From positions 1 to 64,000 of the forward strand of contig JALEZF010000022.1 of assembly GCA_022773025.1 (NCBI GenBank): a DNA stretch of 64,000 nucleotides. The letters are read 5' to 3'. The notes under the pieces are model-generated. The model saw only the letters and a list, made by a program, of their open reading frames with translations. It ran no database searches and was not told the origin of the DNA. This document shows positions 1 to 10,393 of this stretch, piece after piece; the first letter of the stretch is position 1, and each line of letters starts with the position of its first letter. Source of the stretch: Clostridium sp. (GTDB taxonomy: Bacteria; Bacillota; Clostridia; Clostridiales; Clostridiaceae). The translations under genes were made by a program, and so were the position numbers.

Positions 1-158
1 ACAAGCACATGCCAGGACATATGGGTGCTGTAAATACAACAGTATTAAACTTAGAAGTAGTTAAGGTTATAGCTGAAAAGAACTTAATACTAATTAAGGG
101 TGGTATCCCAGGACCTAACAAAGGTACAGTAGTAATAAGAAATGCAGTTAAAGCTTAA
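1..158 (+). CDS. rplC: 50S ribosomal protein L3 (3' end only)
   Basis: The reading frame is open from the window edge (codons from base 3) to a TAA at 156-158. It gives the C-terminal ~51 residues of L3, including the conserved stretch KHMPGHMG and the ending [13 protein letters not shown]3 is an early-assembly 23S rRNA-binding protein near the peptidyl-transferase centre. It is followed after 24 bp by rplD with a GGAGG site, the usual S10-operon order. The 5' part lies outside the window. Confidence 0.95.
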   Translation, partial: KHMPGHMGAVNTTVLNLEVVKVIAEKNLILIKGGIPGPNKGTVVIRNAVKA

Positions 159-182
159 TTTCTGTAGAAAGGAGGAAACAGA

Positions 183-803
183 ATGCCTACAGTAGGATTA
201 TTTAATCAAGAAGGAAAACAAGTTGGAGATATCCAATTAAATAATAATGTGTTCGGAGTTGAAGTTAATACAGATGCTATTCATCAAGTAGTAGTTGCTT
301 TATTAGCTAACAAGAGACAAGGAACTCAATCAGCTAAAACAAGAGCTGAGGTTAGAGGAGGCGGAATCAAGCCTTGGAGACAAAAAGGAACTGGTAGAGC
401 AAGACAAGGTTCTATTAGATCACCTCAATGGATAAAAGGTGGTATTGTTTTTGCACCAAAACCAAGAGATTATAGAGTTTCAGTTCCAAAGAGCATGAGA
501 AGAGTAGCTATGAAATCTGCTTTAAGTAGCAAGGTTCAAGAAAACCAAATGGTAGTACTTGAAACATTATCATTTGAAGCTCCAAAGACTAAGAATATGG
601 TTGAAGTTTTAAAAGCTTTTGATGCTAAGAAAACTTTAATAGTAACTGGAGAATCTAACGAAGTACTTTACAAATCAGCTAGAAATATAGCTGACGTACA
701 AATTATGCCAGTTAACAACATCAATGTTTATGATTTATTAAAATTTGAGAAATTAATCATAACTAAGGATGCTGTATCAAAAATTGAGGAGGTGTACGCA
801 TAA
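183..803 (+). CDS. rplD: 50S ribosomal protein L4
   Basis: The 206-residue protein is the normal length for L4. It has the conserved basic segment with [19 protein letters not shown] (about residues 58-76), which forms the extended loop reaching into the peptide exit tunnel. L4 binds 23S rRNA and in some bacteria autoregulates the S10 operon; no such leader is visible here because the operon start is outside the window. A strong AAGGAGG precedes the ATG. The stop overlaps the start of rplW by one base, indicating translational coupling. Confidence 0.97.
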   Translation: MPTVGLFNQEGKQVGDIQLNNNVFGVEVNTDAIHQVVVALLANKRQGTQSAKTRAEVRGGGIKPWRQKGTGRARQGSIRSPQWIKGGIVFAPKPRDYRVSVPKSMRRVAMKSALSSKVQENQMVVLETLSFEAPKTKNMVEVLKAFDAKKTLIVTGESNEVLYKSARNIADVQIMPVNNINVYDLLKFEKLIITKDAVSKIEEVYA

Positions 804-1093
804 TGACAAGCTATGATATTATAAGAAAGCCTGTTATCACTGAAAAAAGTATGACTGCTATGGCAGAGAAGAAGTACACTTTCATAGTTCAAATAAATGC
901 TAACAAAGTTCAAATCAAAAAGGCTGTAGAAGAAATCTTCGGCGTTAAGGTTGATAAGGTTCAGACTTTAAGAACTATGGGAAAAACAAAGAGAATGGGC
1001 GTACATGTAGGAAAAAGAGCAGACTTCAAGAAAGCGATTGTTACTTTAACTGAAGACAGTAAGAATATAGAATTCTTTGAAGGAATGCAATAA
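803..1093 (+). CDS. rplW: 50S ribosomal protein L23
   Basis: The 96-residue protein begins [13 protein letters not shown], the typical L23 N-terminus, and has the basic loop [22 protein letters not shown]23 sits at the tunnel exit and is the docking site for trigger factor and SRP. Its start overlaps the rplD stop (TAATG). A gap of 64 bp follows before rplB, containing a short perfect palindrome. Confidence 0.97.
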   Translation: MTSYDIIRKPVITEKSMTAMAEKKYTFIVQINANKVQIKKAVEEIFGVKVDKVQTLRTMGKTKRMGVHVGKRADFKKAIVTLTEDSKNIEFFEGMQ

Positions 1094-1112
1094 CGCGAAT
1101 AAAGCGTATTAT

Positions 1113-1128
1113 TGGTATTTAAATACCA
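1113..1128 (+). other. Intercistronic palindrome between rplW and rplB
   Basis: TGGTATTTAAATACCA is a perfect 16-bp palindrome in the 64-bp gap between rplW and rplB. There is no following T-run, so it is not a standard terminator. It could form a small RNA stem that separates or stabilises mRNA segments. Function is inferred only. Confidence 0.4.
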
Positions 1129-1157
1129 GAGAAGCTTAAAGTAAGGAGGGAATTTAC

Positions 1158-1991
1158 ATGGCAGTTAAAAAGTTTAGACCAACTACCCCATCAAGAAGAC
1201 AAATGACAATGGCTACTTTTGAAGAAGTTACAACAAGTACTCCTGAGAAGTCACTTCTTGTTTCATTAAACAAAACTGGTGGTAGAAATGCTCAAGGTAA
1301 AATAACTGTTAGACACCACGGTGGTGGAGAAAAGAGAAAATACAGAATAATAGATTTCAAGAGAAATAAGGATGGTATACCAGCAAAGGTAGCTACTATA
1401 GAGTACGATCCAAATAGATCAGCTTATATATCATTAGTAGTATATGCAGATGGTGAAAAGAGATACATACTAGCTCCTGTAGGCCTAAAGGTTGGGGATG
1501 TAGTAGTTTCAGGACCAGATGCTGACATAAAACCAGGTAATGCTCTTCCATTAAAGAACATTCCTGTTGGTACAGTAATCCATAATATAGAGTTAGCTGT
1601 TGGAAAGGGCGGACAGTTAGTAAGATCTGCTGGAGCTTCAGCTCAGTTAATGGCTAAAGAAGGAAACTATGCAACATTAAGATTACCATCAGGTGAAATG
1701 AGATATGTTAGAATAGAGTGCAGAGCTACAATAGGAACTGTATCTAACCTAACTAATGACATAGTTAACATTGGTAAGGCTGGAAGAAAGAGACACATGG
1801 GATGGAGACCAACTGTAAGAGGATCTGTAATGAACCCTTGTGATCACCCACACGGTGGTGGAGAAGGTAAGTCACCAGTAGGTAGACCAGGACCACTTAC
1901 TCCATGGGGTAAGCCAGCTCTAGGATTTAAGACTAGAAAGCATAAGAAGTATTCAAACAGATTAATAGTAAAGAGAAGAAATAGCAAATAG
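1158..1991 (+). CDS. rplB: 50S ribosomal protein L2
   Basis: The 277-residue protein matches L2 in length. It has the N-terminal [15 protein letters not shown] segment, the OB-fold/SH3 RNA-binding core, and the C-terminal signature [14 protein letters not shown] with the His essential for peptidyl-transferase activity. L2 joins the subunits and is among the most conserved ribosomal proteins. AAGGAGG lies before the ATG. It is followed by a 60-bp gap with a hairpin before rpsS. Confidence 0.98.
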   Translation: MAVKKFRPTTPSRRQMTMATFEEVTTSTPEKSLLVSLNKTGGRNAQGKITVRHHGGGEKRKYRIIDFKRNKDGIPAKVATIEYDPNRSAYISLVVYADGEKRYILAPVGLKVGDVVVSGPDADIKPGNALPLKNIPVGTVIHNIELAVGKGGQLVRSAGASAQLMAKEGNYATLRLPSGEMRYVRIECRATIGTVSNLTNDIVNIGKAGRKRHMGWRPTVRGSVMNPCDHPHGGGEGKSPVGRPGPLTPWGKPALGFKTRKHKKYSNRLIVKRRNSK

Positions 1992-1992
1992 T

Positions 1993-2024
1993 TGGTGGAG
2001 AGAATGAATAATTCTCTTCTACCA
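1993..2024 (+). other. Intercistronic stem-loop between rplB and rpsS
   Basis: TGGTGGAGAGAAT and ATTCTCTTCTACCA flank a 5-base loop (GAATA), forming an almost complete stem of about 12 pairs. It begins just after the rplB stop and has no T-run. It is more likely an mRNA processing or stability element than a terminator; this is inference. Confidence 0.45.
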
Positions 2025-2051
2025 TAGCTGTATGTGAAGGGAGGAAAATCA

Positions 2052-2333
2052 GTGAGTAGATCAATCAAAAAAGGACCTTTCGTGCAAGAAGTTCTTTTAA
2101 AGAGAATCAATGAGATGAATAAAGCTGGAGAGAAGAAGGTTATCAAGACTTGGTCAAGAAGTTCAACAATATTCCCTCAAATGATAGGCCACACTATAGC
2201 AGTTCATGATGGAAGAAAACATGTCCCAGTTTATGTATCTGAGGATATGGTTGGACATAAATTAGGAGAGTTCGTGTTAACTAGAACTTACAAGGGACAC
2301 GTTGACAATGAGAAATCATCAAAGATGAGATAA
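2052..2333 (+). CDS. rpsS: 30S ribosomal protein S19
   Basis: Translation from the GTG at 2052 gives 93 residues beginning [11 protein letters not shown], the exact N-terminus and length expected for S19. The upstream in-frame ATG at 2034 would add six unusual residues and overlaps the ribosome-binding site GGGAGGAAAA. S19 binds the head of the 30S subunit near S13 and contacts the A-site region. The C-terminal half carries the signature GHKLGEF.TRTYKGH. Confidence 0.96.
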   Translation: MSRSIKKGPFVQEVLLKRINEMNKAGEKKVIKTWSRSSTIFPQMIGHTIAVHDGRKHVPVYVSEDMVGHKLGEFVLTRTYKGHVDNEKSSKMR

Positions 2334-2355
2334 CCTTGGAAAGGAGGATACATTA

Positions 2356-2691
2356 ATGGAAGCTAAGGCTATAGCTAAATATATAAGAATGTCACCAATG
2401 AAAGTTGGAGTAGTACTTGATTTAATTAGAGGAAAGAATGTAAATGAAGCATTCGCAATTCTTCAATATACTCCAAAAGACGCTGCAGTAGTTGTTAATA
2501 AGTTATTAAAATCTGCTGTTGCTAATGCTGAAAACAACAATAACTTAGATTCAACTAGATTATTTGTTGCTGAAGCACATGTAGGTCAAGGACCAACATT
2601 AAAGAGATTTAGACCACATGCTCAAGGTAGAGCATTTAGAATAAATAAGAAGACTAGTCATATAACACTAGTTGTAAGAGAAAGAGCTTAA
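2356..2691 (+). CDS. rplV: 50S ribosomal protein L22
   Basis: The 111-residue protein has the L22 core ([20 protein letters not shown]), the long beta-hairpin that lines the exit tunnel ([21 protein letters not shown]), and the usual ending [10 protein letters not shown]. Mutations in this hairpin confer macrolide resistance in other bacteria; nothing unusual is seen here. AAAGGAGG precedes the ATG. Confidence 0.97.
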   Translation: MEAKAIAKYIRMSPMKVGVVLDLIRGKNVNEAFAILQYTPKDAAVVVNKLLKSAVANAENNNNLDSTRLFVAEAHVGQGPTLKRFRPHAQGRAFRINKKTSHITLVVRERA

Positions 2692-2711
2692 TAAAGAAGG
2701 AGGGAACTATA

Positions 2712-3377
2712 GTGGGACAAAAAGTACATCCTCACGGACTTAGAGTCGGCGTTATCAAAGGCTGGGATGCTAAATGGTATGCAGACAAGAAGAATTTCGC
2801 AGATTATCTAGTTGAAGATAACAAGATAAGAGAATTCGTAAAAAGCAAGTTATATTCCGCAGGAATATCTAAAATAGAAATAGAAAGAGCTGCAAAGAAA
2901 GTTAAGATTAACATCTACACTGCAAAGCCAGGTGTTGTTATAGGAAAAGGCGGATCAGGAATAGAAGCTTTAAAGAAATCTTTAGAGACTTTCGTAACTG
3001 ACAAGCACATACTTATAAACATAGTTGAGGTTAAAAGTGTTGATACAGACGCTCAATTAATGTCAGAAAACATAGCTGCACAACTTGAAAAGAGAATATC
3101 TTTCAGAAGAGCTATGAAACAAACAATCCAAAGAGCTATGAAGAATGGAGCTAAGGGTGTTAAGACTACATGCGGCGGAAGACTTGGCGGAGCAGAAATC
3201 GCTAGATCAGAAAGCTATCATGAAGGAACAATTCCACTACAAACTTTAAGAGCTGATATAGATTATGGATTTGCTGAAGCAAATACAACTTACGGAAAAA
3301 TTGGAGTTAAGGTTTGGGTTTATAAAGGAGAAGTTCTTCCAGTGAAAAAAGTAGAAAAGGAAGAAGTTAACGCGTAA
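2712..3377 (+). CDS. rpsC: 30S ribosomal protein S3
   Basis: The 221-residue S3 starts at GTG with GAAGGAGGG upstream. It has the N-terminal [13 protein letters not shown], a type-II KH domain with the GKGG loop ([12 protein letters not shown], about residues 75-86), and the C-terminal [13 protein letters not shown] signature. S3 lies at the mRNA entry of the 30S head. It is placed as usual between rplV and rplP. Confidence 0.98.
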   Translation: MGQKVHPHGLRVGVIKGWDAKWYADKKNFADYLVEDNKIREFVKSKLYSAGISKIEIERAAKKVKINIYTAKPGVVIGKGGSGIEALKKSLETFVTDKHILINIVEVKSVDTDAQLMSENIAAQLEKRISFRRAMKQTIQRAMKNGAKGVKTTCGGRLGGAEIARSESYHEGTIPLQTLRADIDYGFAEANTTYGKIGVKVWVYKGEVLPVKKVEKEEVNA

Positions 3378-3394
3378 GAAAGGAGGAATACGAC

Positions 3395-3838
3395 ATGTTA
3401 ATGCCTAAAAGAGTAAAACATCGTAAGGTACAACGTGGTAGAATGAAGGGTAAAGCTACCAGAGGTAACTTTATTGCGTATGGAGATTATGCAATTCAAG
3501 CAACTGAGTGTGGTTGGATAACAAGCAACCAAATAGAAGCTGCCAGAATAGCAATAAACAGATATATAAAAAGAGGTGGAAAACTTTGGATAAAGATTTT
3601 CCCAGATAAGCCAGTTACAGAAAAACCAGCTGAAACACGTATGGGTTCAGGTAAAGGTTCACCAGAATACTGGGTTGCAGTAGTTAAACCAGGCAGAGTA
3701 TTATTTGAATTGTCAGGTGTTAATGAAGAAACTGCAAGGGAGGCAATGAGACTTGCATCACACAAGCTTCCTATAAAGACTAAGTTTGTAACAAGAAGAG
3801 ATTTTGAGGAAATGGGTGGTGAAAACAATGAAGGCTAG
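3395..3838 (+). CDS. rplP: 50S ribosomal protein L16
   Basis: The 147-residue protein starts [19 protein letters not shown], typical for clostridial L16, and has the conserved [20 protein letters not shown] segment. L16 organises the aminoacyl-tRNA site of the 50S subunit. Its last 11 bases overlap the start of rpmC, so the two are translationally coupled. AAGGAGG lies before the ATG. Confidence 0.97.
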   Translation: MLMPKRVKHRKVQRGRMKGKATRGNFIAYGDYAIQATECGWITSNQIEAARIAINRYIKRGGKLWIKIFPDKPVTEKPAETRMGSGKGSPEYWVAVVKPGRVLFELSGVNEETAREAMRLASHKLPIKTKFVTRRDFEEMGGENNEG

Positions 3839-4040
3839 AGAATTACAAGAGTTAAGACAAAGCAATCCTCAAGATTTAAATGTTAAATTAGGAGATCTTA
3901 AGGCTGAGCTATTTAACTTAAGATTCCAATTAGCTACAGGTCAGTTAGAAAATCCAATGAGGATAAGAGAAGTTAAAAAGTCAATCGCCCAAATAAAGAC
4001 AATTTTAAGAGAAGAAGAGTTAAAGGCTTTTGAACAGTAA
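3828..4040 (+). CDS. rpmC: 50S ribosomal protein L29
   Basis: Translation from the ATG at 3828 gives 70 residues starting [10 protein letters not shown], the usual L29 N-terminus. An upstream in-frame ATG at 3804 would add eight residues lying wholly inside rplP. The signature [16 protein letters not shown] is present. L29 is a two-helix protein at the tunnel exit beside L23. The likely Shine-Dalgarno, GGGTGG, is within the rplP coding sequence. Confidence 0.95.
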   Translation: MKARELQELRQSNPQDLNVKLGDLKAELFNLRFQLATGQLENPMRIREVKKSIAQIKTILREEELKAFEQ

Positions 4041-4061
4041 AGCTGAAAGGAGGTTCGCCCT

Positions 4062-4316
4062 GTGGAAAGAGGAAATAGAAAAACCAGAATTGGTAGAGTC
4101 GTTTCAGATAAAATGGATAAAACTATAGTTGTAGCTGTTGAAACAAAGGTTCGTCATCCACTTTACGGAAAAACAGTTAATACAACTACTAAATTCAAAG
4201 CTCATGATGAGAATAATGAAGCAAAAGTTAACGATAGAGTTTTAATAATGGAAACAAGACCACTATCTAAAGATAAGAGATGGAGATTAGTGGAAATAGT
4301 TGAAAAGGCAAAATAG
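4062..4316 (+). CDS. rpsQ: 30S ribosomal protein S17
   Basis: The 84-residue protein starts at GTG after GAAAGGAGG. It contains the OB-fold signature [19 protein letters not shown] and the C-terminal [17 protein letters not shown]17 is a primary 16S rRNA-binding assembly protein. Order rpmC-rpsQ-rplN is standard. Confidence 0.97.
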   Translation: MERGNRKTRIGRVVSDKMDKTIVVAVETKVRHPLYGKTVNTTTKFKAHDENNEAKVNDRVLIMETRPLSKDKRWRLVEIVEKAK

Positions 4317-4346
4317 TCTTTTAAGTACTGAAAGGAGGGTATTTGC

Positions 4347-4715
4347 ATGATACAACAACAAACTATACTAAATGTTGCAGATAATTCTGGTGCTAAAGAA
4401 ATTATGTGCATAAGAGTATTAGGTGGTTCCAAGAGAAAATATGGAAACATTGGTGATATAATAGTTGCTAGCGTTAAAAGTGCAACACCAGGCGGAGTTG
4501 TTAAAAAAGGTGACGTTGTTAAGGCTGTTATAGTTAGATCAGTTAAAGGGTTAAGAAGAGCAGATGGATCTTACATAAGATTCGACGAGAATGCAGCAGT
4601 AATCATTAAAGATGATAAACAACCAAGAGGAACTCGTATCTTCGGACCAGTTGCTAGGGAGCTAAGAGATAAAGAGTTTAACAAGATATTATCGTTGGCA
4701 CCTGAAGTTCTATAA
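4347..4715 (+). CDS. rplN: 50S ribosomal protein L14
   Basis: The 122-residue protein is full length for L14. It starts [18 protein letters not shown] and includes the signature for rRNA binding around [13 protein letters not shown]14 binds 23S rRNA at the subunit interface (bridges B5 and B8). GAAAGGAGGG precedes the ATG. Confidence 0.98.
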   Translation: MIQQQTILNVADNSGAKEIMCIRVLGGSKRKYGNIGDIIVASVKSATPGGVVKKGDVVKAVIVRSVKGLRRADGSYIRFDENAAVIIKDDKQPRGTRIFGPVARELRDKEFNKILSLAPEVL

Positions 4716-4733
4716 GAGGGAGGTAGCTAAATA

Positions 4734-5048
4734 ATGAAAGTTCATGTAAGGAAAAACGATACAGTTATGGTTATATCTGGAAAAGATAAAGGCAAAACTG
4801 GAGAAGTTCTAGAAGTTATGCCAAAGACTGGTAAAATAAGAGTTAGTGGCGTTAATATAGTAAGCAAACATAAGAAACCAAGCCAAGCAAATATGCAAGG
4901 TGGAATAATAAAAGAAGAAGCACCTATTTACAGCTCAAAAGTTATGTTATATTGCACTAAGTGCAAGAATGTAACAAGAATCAACTCTAAGATTCTTGAA
5001 GATGGAGCAAAAGTAAGAGTGTGCAAGAAGTGTGGAGAAACATTCTAA
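4734..5048 (+). CDS. rplX: 50S ribosomal protein L24
   Basis: The 104-residue protein begins [25 protein letters not shown], a KOW motif. The C-terminal part contains two CxxC pairs (CTKC and CKKC), so a zinc-ribbon-like fold is possible. L24 is one of the two assembly-initiator proteins of the 50S subunit. The upstream site is GAGGGAGG. Confidence 0.97.
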   Translation: MKVHVRKNDTVMVISGKDKGKTGEVLEVMPKTGKIRVSGVNIVSKHKKPSQANMQGGIIKEEAPIYSSKVMLYCTKCKNVTRINSKILEDGAKVRVCKKCGETF

Positions 5049-5071
5049 TACTTGAAAGGAGGTAAAATCTA

Positions 5072-5614
5072 ATGATTTCAAGACTACAAGAAAAATACAA
5101 TAAAGAAGTAGTTCCAGCTATGATGGAAAAGTTCGGATATAAAAACATAATGCAAGTGCCAAAACTAGAGAAAATAGTTATTAATATGGGAGTAGGAGAA
5201 GCTAAGGAGAACGCTAAAAATTTAGAGTCTGCTGTTTCTGACCTTCAAATAATAACAGGACAAAAGCCAATCTTAACTAGAGCAAAGAAATCAGTTGCTA
5301 ACTTTAAGATAAGAGAAAACATGGCTATCGGTTGTAAGGTAACTCTTAGAAAAGAGAAAATGTATGAGTTTGCTGACAAATTCGTAAGCATAGCTTTACC
5401 AAGAGTTAGAGACTTTAGAGGAGTTTCAGATAAATCTTTCGATGGAAGAGGAAACTATTCTTTAGGAATCAAAGAACAACTTATATTCCCTGAAATTGAG
5501 TATGATAAAGTTGACAAAGTAAGAGGAATGGATATTATATTTGTAACTACTGCAAAGACAGACGAGGAAGCAAGAGAATTATTGAGATTCCTTGGAATGC
5601 CATTTGCTCATTAA
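5072..5614 (+). CDS. rplE: 50S ribosomal protein L5
   Basis: The 180-residue protein has the signature [16 protein letters not shown] and the [20 protein letters not shown] segment. L5 binds 5S rRNA and contacts the P-site tRNA and S13. It is of normal length with GAAAGGAGG upstream. The next gene, rpsN, starts 14 bp downstream. Confidence 0.98.
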   Translation: MISRLQEKYNKEVVPAMMEKFGYKNIMQVPKLEKIVINMGVGEAKENAKNLESAVSDLQIITGQKPILTRAKKSVANFKIRENMAIGCKVTLRKEKMYEFADKFVSIALPRVRDFRGVSDKSFDGRGNYSLGIKEQLIFPEIEYDKVDKVRGMDIIFVTTAKTDEEARELLRFLGMPFAH

Positions 5615-5628
5615 AAGGAGGGAAAACT

Positions 5629-5814
5629 GTGGCACGTAAGGCTATAATTGAAAAGTGGAACAAAGGACCAAAGTATTCTACACAAGCATATACAAGATGT
5701 AGAATATGTGGAAGACCACATTCTGTTTTAAGAAAATATGGAATTTGCCGTATATGCTTTAGAGAACTTGCATACAAAGGTGAAATACCTGGATGCAGAA
5801 AAGCAAGTTGGTAA
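5629..5814 (+). CDS. rpsN: 30S ribosomal protein S14, zinc form
   Basis: The 61-residue protein starts at GTG and is the short zinc-binding (C+) type of S14. Four cysteines C24, C27, C40 and C43 form the CxxC...CxxC site. S14 is a late-assembly protein of the 30S head. The zinc-free paralog usual under zinc starvation is not in this window. AAAGGAGGG precedes the start. Confidence 0.96.
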   Translation: MARKAIIEKWNKGPKYSTQAYTRCRICGRPHSVLRKYGICRICFRELAYKGEIPGCRKASW

Positions 5815-5846
5815 TATTGATTGGATAAAGAAAGGAGGCATATTAA

Positions 5847-6245
5847 ATGGTTATGACGGATCCTATCGCAGATTTGCTAACACGTATTAGAAATGCAAAT
5901 GCTGTAAAACATGAAATAGTAGAAATACCTTCTTCAAACATAAAGAAGGCTATCACAAATATATTACTTCAAGAAGGATATATAAAGGAAATTGAGGAGT
6001 ACTCTGAAGGAGTTGTTCCTATGATGAGAATAACACTTAAGTATGGCATCAACAATGAAAGAGTTATAACTGGTATAAAGAAGATATCTAAGCCAGGTTT
6101 AAGAGTATACTGCCAAAAGGACGATGTACCTAAGGTATTAAACGGACTAGGAGTTGCAGTAATCTCTACTTCAAAAGGAATTTTAACTGATAGAGAAGCA
6201 AGAAAAGCTGGCGTAGGTGGAGAAGTTATCTGCTACGTTTGGTAA
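5847..6245 (+). CDS. rpsH: 30S ribosomal protein S8
   Basis: The protein has 132 residues starting [18 protein letters not shown]; the ATG at 5853 is an alternative start. The C-terminal signature [26 protein letters not shown] is intact. S8 is a primary 16S rRNA binder and in E. coli represses the spc operon. A strong AAAGGAGG is present. Confidence 0.97.
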   Translation: MVMTDPIADLLTRIRNANAVKHEIVEIPSSNIKKAITNILLQEGYIKEIEEYSEGVVPMMRITLKYGINNERVITGIKKISKPGLRVYCQKDDVPKVLNGLGVAVISTSKGILTDREARKAGVGGEVICYVW

Positions 6246-6339
6246 AATAATTGAGATATGATCTTAGTATGGATTTTATTATAGATAAGTATAGGGGATG
6301 AATTCCCCGTACACCATAAGGGATATAGGAGGTGCAATC

Positions 6340-6882
6340 ATGTCAAGAGTTGGTAGATTACCGATAGCTATTCCTAATGGCGTAACTGTTACAGTAACTC
6401 CAGAAAATGTCGTTACTGTAAAAGGACCAAAAGGCCAATTAGAGAAGGCTATGCACAAAGACATACAAATAACAGTTCAAGGCAATGAAGTAGTTGTTAC
6501 TAGACCAAGTGATAACAAGGATCATAGAGCACTACACGGATTAACTAGAGCTTTATTAAATAACATGGTTAAAGGAGTATCTGAAGGATACCAAAAGACT
6601 TTAGAATTAGTGGGTGTTGGATATAGAGCACAATTACAAGGAAAGAAACTTGTAATGAACTTAGGATATTCTCATCCTGTAGAAATAGAGCCAGTTGAAG
6701 GCGTAACTTTTGAAACTCCAGCAGCTACAAAGGTTGTAGTTAAAGGAATTGATAAAGAAAAAGTTGGAGCTATGGCTGCTGACGTAAGAAAGTGGAGAGT
6801 ACCAGAACCTTACAAGGGTAAAGGAATCAAGTATGAAGGTGAAGTTATCAGACGTAAGGAAGGTAAGACTGGTAAGAAGTAA
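6340..6882 (+). CDS. rplF: 50S ribosomal protein L6
   Basis: The start at 6340 is chosen because it gives [15 protein letters not shown], the standard N-terminus, 180 residues, and is preceded by ATAGGAGGTG. An in-frame ATG at 6298 would add 14 residues and lacks a site. The duplicated alpha/beta fold and the C-terminal signature [22 protein letters not shown] are present. L6 lies near the sarcin-ricin loop and factor-binding site. Confidence 0.97.
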   Translation: MSRVGRLPIAIPNGVTVTVTPENVVTVKGPKGQLEKAMHKDIQITVQGNEVVVTRPSDNKDHRALHGLTRALLNNMVKGVSEGYQKTLELVGVGYRAQLQGKKLVMNLGYSHPVEIEPVEGVTFETPAATKVVVKGIDKEKVGAMAADVRKWRVPEPYKGKGIKYEGEVIRRKEGKTGKK

Positions 6883-6901
6883 TAGAAAGGAGTGAACCTA
6901 A

Positions 6902-7261
6902 ATGTTCAAAAAAGCTGACAGAAAAGCGCAAAGAGAAAGACGTCATTTAAGAGTTCGTAAGAAAATATCTGGAACAACTGAAAGACCAAGACTTTGTGTA
7001 TATAGAAGCGAAAAGAATATATATGCTCAAATAATAGATGATGTAGCTGGAAGAACTTTAGTTGCTGCTTCTAGCACAGAAAAAGACTTCACAGCTAAAG
7101 GAAGCAACAAAGAAGCTGCAAAATTAGTTGGAGAAGCTATAGCAAAGAGAGCAATTGAAAAAGGAATCAATGATGTTGTATTTGACAGAGGCGGATACAT
7201 ATATCATGGAAGAGTTAAAGAGCTTGCAGAGGGCGCTAGAGAAGCGGGCCTACAATTCTAA
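6902..7261 (+). CDS. rplR: 50S ribosomal protein L18
   Basis: The 119-residue protein has the basic N-terminus [22 protein letters not shown] and the core [21 protein letters not shown]18 binds 5S rRNA together with L5 and anchors it in the central protuberance. AAAGGAGTG precedes the ATG. It lies between rplF and rpsE as usual. Confidence 0.97.
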   Translation: MFKKADRKAQRERRHLRVRKKISGTTERPRLCVYRSEKNIYAQIIDDVAGRTLVAASSTEKDFTAKGSNKEAAKLVGEAIAKRAIEKGINDVVFDRGGYIYHGRVKELAEGAREAGLQF

Positions 7262-7277
7262 TTAAGGAGGGAAATAA

Positions 7278-7775
7278 ATGAGAATCGATCCTAGTACACT
7301 AGACCTTAAAGAAAAGGTTGTTTCTATAAATAGAGTTACTAAGGTTGTTAAAGGTGGTAGAAACTTCAGATTCAGCGCTCTAGTAGTTGTTGGAGACGAG
7401 AACGGACACGTTGGAGTTGGAATTGGTAAGTCTATAGAAATACCTGAAGCAATCAGAAAAGCAATAGAAGATGCTAAGAAACATTTAGTTTCTGTTGAGA
7501 TAGTTGGAACTACAGTTCCTCATGCAGTACACGGAATATTCGGTAAAGGTGATGTTTTAATAATGCCTGCTACTGAAGGTACTGGAGTTATAGCAGGAGG
7601 TCCAGCAAGAGCGGTCCTTGAATTAGCTGGATTAAAGGACGTTAGAGCTAAGTCTCTAGGTTCAAATAACCCTAAAAATATGGTTAATGCAACAATAAAC
7701 GGATTAGCTAGCCTAAGAACAGCTGAGCAAATAGCTAAGCTAAGAGGAAAATCCGTTGAAGAAATTTTAGGTTAA
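7278..7775 (+). CDS. rpsE: 30S ribosomal protein S5
   Basis: The 165-residue protein has the S5 dsRNA-binding signature ([18 protein letters not shown]) and the C-terminal domain with [19 protein letters not shown]5 is at the mRNA entry and influences decoding fidelity. AAGGAGGG precedes the ATG. rpmD begins 13 bp after the stop. Confidence 0.98.
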   Translation: MRIDPSTLDLKEKVVSINRVTKVVKGGRNFRFSALVVVGDENGHVGVGIGKSIEIPEAIRKAIEDAKKHLVSVEIVGTTVPHAVHGIFGKGDVLIMPATEGTGVIAGGPARAVLELAGLKDVRAKSLGSNNPKNMVNATINGLASLRTAEQIAKLRGKSVEEILG

Positions 7776-7788
7776 GGAGGGGATTGCC

Positions 7789-7968
7789 TTGGCTAAAATG
7801 AAAATAACATTAGTTAAGAGCTTAATAGGTAGAAAGAAGGACCACATCGCTACTGCTAATGCTCTAGGACTAAGAAAAATTGGAACCGTAAAAGAGCATG
7901 AGGGTACTCCTCAAGTTATGGGTATGATAAAGAAAATTGATTACCTACTAAAGGTAGAAGAAATATAA
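7789..7968 (+). CDS. rpmD: 50S ribosomal protein L30
   Basis: A short frame begins at TTG 7789 and ends with TAA at 7966-7968. It encodes 59 residues beginning [19 protein letters not shown] and containing [20 protein letters not shown], which is typical of L30. AAGGAGGGG lies 8-9 bases upstream, favouring the TTG; an ATG at 7798 is the alternative. It sits between rpsE and rplO, where rpmD is expected. Confidence 0.94.
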   Translation: MAKMKITLVKSLIGRKKDHIATANALGLRKIGTVKEHEGTPQVMGMIKKIDYLLKVEEI

Positions 7969-7990
7969 TTAACGAGGAGGTGCAAGATAT

Positions 7991-8431
7991 ATGAAACTTC
8001 ATGAGTTAAAACCAGCAGCAGGAAGCAGAAAAGCTCCTAAGAGAATCGGTAGAGGTACAGGTTCAGGATTAGGAAGAAATGCTGGTAAAGGTGAAAAAGG
8101 ACAAAATGCTAGAAGTGGTGGCGGAGTAAGACCAGGATTTGAAGGCGGTCAGATGCCATTATTCAGAAGACTTCCAAAGAGAGGATTTACTAACATATTT
8201 GCTAAAGAATATGTTGCTATCAATGTAGATAGATTAAATGCTTTTGAAAATGGAACAGAAGTTACACCAGAGTTACTGCTAGAAAAGAGAATAATCAGTA
8301 AGATAAAAGACGGAGTTAAGATTTTAGGAAATGGAAACTTAGAAAAGAGCTTAACTGTTAAGGCTTCAAAATTCTCTAAATCAGCAGCTGAAAAGATTGA
8401 AGCAGCTGGAGGAAAAGTTGAGGTGGTATAA
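7991..8431 (+). CDS. rplO: 50S ribosomal protein L15
   Basis: The 146-residue protein begins [20 protein letters not shown] and has the glycine-rich basic arm ([21 protein letters not shown]) that runs deep into 23S rRNA. The C-terminal globular domain ends ...[10 protein letters not shown]15 is a late-assembly protein. secY starts two bases after the stop, as in most bacteria. Confidence 0.97.
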   Translation: MKLHELKPAAGSRKAPKRIGRGTGSGLGRNAGKGEKGQNARSGGGVRPGFEGGQMPLFRRLPKRGFTNIFAKEYVAINVDRLNAFENGTEVTPELLLEKRIISKIKDGVKILGNGNLEKSLTVKASKFSKSAAEKIEAAGGKVEVV

Positions 8432-8433
8432 AA

Positions 8434-9720
8434 ATGCTATCAACCCTACGTAATGCCTGGAAAGTTCCAGAACTAAGAAAAAGAATTTTATATACCATAT
8501 TTTTAGTCATGGTTCTAAGAGTGGGAAACTTTATTCCTGTTCCTGGAGTTGACATAGCAGCATTGTCTGCAAGTATGGGGCAGTCTGGAACATTAATAAA
8601 TTTTTATGACTTGATATCCGGAGGTGCCTTTAGCGGATTTAGTATCTTTGCATTAGCTGTATCACCATACATTAATGCATCGATAATAATGCAGCTTCTT
8701 ACAATAGCTATTCCAAAATTGGAGCAGTTATCTAAGGAAGGCGAAGATGGAAGAAAGAAAATACAAAACATAACAAGATATATATCAATACCAATATCAA
8801 TTATAATGGCATATGCATCTTATATGTATATCTATAATCAAGGAGTTGTTACTGATAGCTCATTCCTTGGAATTATGTTGATCTTAGTTCCTCTTATTGC
8901 AGGAAGTACATTCTTAATGTGGTTAGGGGATCAGATAACAGTAAAAGGTATTGGAAACGGACTTTCTTTGATAATCTTTGTAAATATAATTTCTAGATTT
9001 CCAACTCTAGTAAATCAAATTATAAAGTCTCAAGAAACCGGAGCTGTTACTGGAGTAGCAGTAGCAATGCTAGTAGTAGCATCATTGGCTATCTTGTTGT
9101 CAATAATATATATGACATTAGCAGAAAGAAGAATTCAAGTTCAGTATGCTGGAAAAGCTGTTGGAAATAAGACTTACAAAGGTCAAACAACCCATATTCC
9201 AATAAGCATAATTGGATCTGCTGTTATAGCAATAATCTTTGCTATGTCAGTGCTTCAGTTTGTACCAGTAATTGCTCAATTATTCTTCTCAAATACTTCT
9301 TTCTATGCATGGATTAATTCCAATAGTCCATGGAATATATTCAGCACCAACACATGGTCACATGTAGTTGTTTATGCAATACTGGTTATATTCTTCACTT
9401 GGTTTTATTCACAAATTACATTTAAACCAGAAGAGATGGCTGAAAACATGCATAAGTCTGCTGGCTTTATACCAGGTATAAGACCAGGAAAACAAACTGA
9501 ATTATATTTAGAGAAGATATTAAATAAAGTGTCTATAATAGGTGGAATATATGCGTCAATCATAGCGCTTTTCCCTATAATAATATCGGCACATACGCCA
9601 TTTAAGGGTATTCAATTTGGAGGTACAATGTTCCTAATTATGGTCAGTGTATCACTAGAGACTGTAAGACAAATTGAATCTCAATTAGTAATGCGTCATT
9701 ATCAAGGATTCCTTAAATAG
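8434..9720 (+). CDS. secY: Preprotein translocase subunit SecY
   Basis: The 428-residue polytopic protein has about ten hydrophobic segments. It shows the SecY signatures GGAFSGFSIFALAVSPYINASIIMQLL in the TM2 region and, near the C-terminus, a cytoplasmic loop with GKQTELYLEKIL. SecY is the pore of the Sec channel with SecE and SecG and accepts SecA- or ribosome-delivered substrates. It follows rplO by two bases, giving coupled translation, and is followed by adk. Confidence 0.98.
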   Translation: MLSTLRNAWKVPELRKRILYTIFLVMVLRVGNFIPVPGVDIAALSASMGQSGTLINFYDLISGGAFSGFSIFALAVSPYINASIIMQLLTIAIPKLEQLSKEGEDGRKKIQNITRYISIPISIIMAYASYMYIYNQGVVTDSSFLGIMLILVPLIAGSTFLMWLGDQITVKGIGNGLSLIIFVNIISRFPTLVNQIIKSQETGAVTGVAVAMLVVASLAILLSIIYMTLAERRIQVQYAGKAVGNKTYKGQTTHIPISIIGSAVIAIIFAMSVLQFVPVIAQLFFSNTSFYAWINSNSPWNIFSTNTWSHVVVYAILVIFFTWFYSQITFKPEEMAENMHKSAGFIPGIRPGKQTELYLEKILNKVSIIGGIYASIIALFPIIISAHTPFKGIQFGGTMFLIMVSVSLETVRQIESQLVMRHYQGFLK

Positions 9721-9742
9721 AATATAGTGGAGATGATGCAAA

Positions 9743-10393
9743 GTGAGAATAGTTTTATTAGGTCCTCCAGGAGCAGGAAAAGGAACGCAAGCTAAGTCAA
9801 TTAGCAATAAATATTCTATACCACATATATCTACAGGTGATATTTTCAGAAAGAATATTTCTGAAAAGACACCTCTAGGAGTAGAAGCTAAAGGATATAT
9901 TGACAAAGGTCATTTAGTACCAGACTCTTTAACTATAGACTTAGTTAAAGATACTTTAAGTCAAGAGTTCTGTAAAAATGGATTTTTACTAGATGGATTT
10001 CCAAGAACAGTAGCTCAAGCTGAAGCATTAAAAGAGTTTTTAAAGGAAACTGAAACAGATCTTGATGTAGCACTTTTAATAGATGTACCTCAAAGCTTCA
10101 TTCTTGAAAGAATGACAGGAAGAAGAGTATGTACATCATGTGGTGCAAGTTATCATGTAAAATTCAATCCACCATCTGTTGATGGAAAGTGCGATGTATG
10201 TGGTAATGATGTAGTGCAAAGAAAAGATGATACAGAAGCAACTGTAAAAGAGAGATTGGATGTCTATGATAGTCAAACTCAACCTTTAATAAATTATTAT
10301 GATGGTGAAGGACTTTTAAAGACTGTAGATGGTACTAAAGCAATCAATGAAGTTTTTGAAAGCATCTGCAATATTCTAGGAAGCGATAAGTAA
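9743..10393 (+). CDS. adk: Adenylate kinase (zinc-binding lid)
   Basis: Catalyses AMP + ATP = 2 ADP. The P-loop GPPGAGKGT is at residues 7-15. The LID domain contains four cysteines, C130, C133, C150 and C153, forming the structural zinc site typical of Gram-positive Adk. Length 216 fits the long form. The ATG at 9743 gives [10 protein letters not shown], with GGAGATGATG upstream. The stop overlaps the map start by one base (TAATG). Confidence 0.97.
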   Translation: MRIVLLGPPGAGKGTQAKSISNKYSIPHISTGDIFRKNISEKTPLGVEAKGYIDKGHLVPDSLTIDLVKDTLSQEFCKNGFLLDGFPRTVAQAEALKEFLKETETDLDVALLIDVPQSFILERMTGRRVCTSCGASYHVKFNPPSVDGKCDVCGNDVVQRKDDTEATVKERLDVYDSQTQPLINYYDGEGLLKTVDGTKAINEVFESICNILGSDK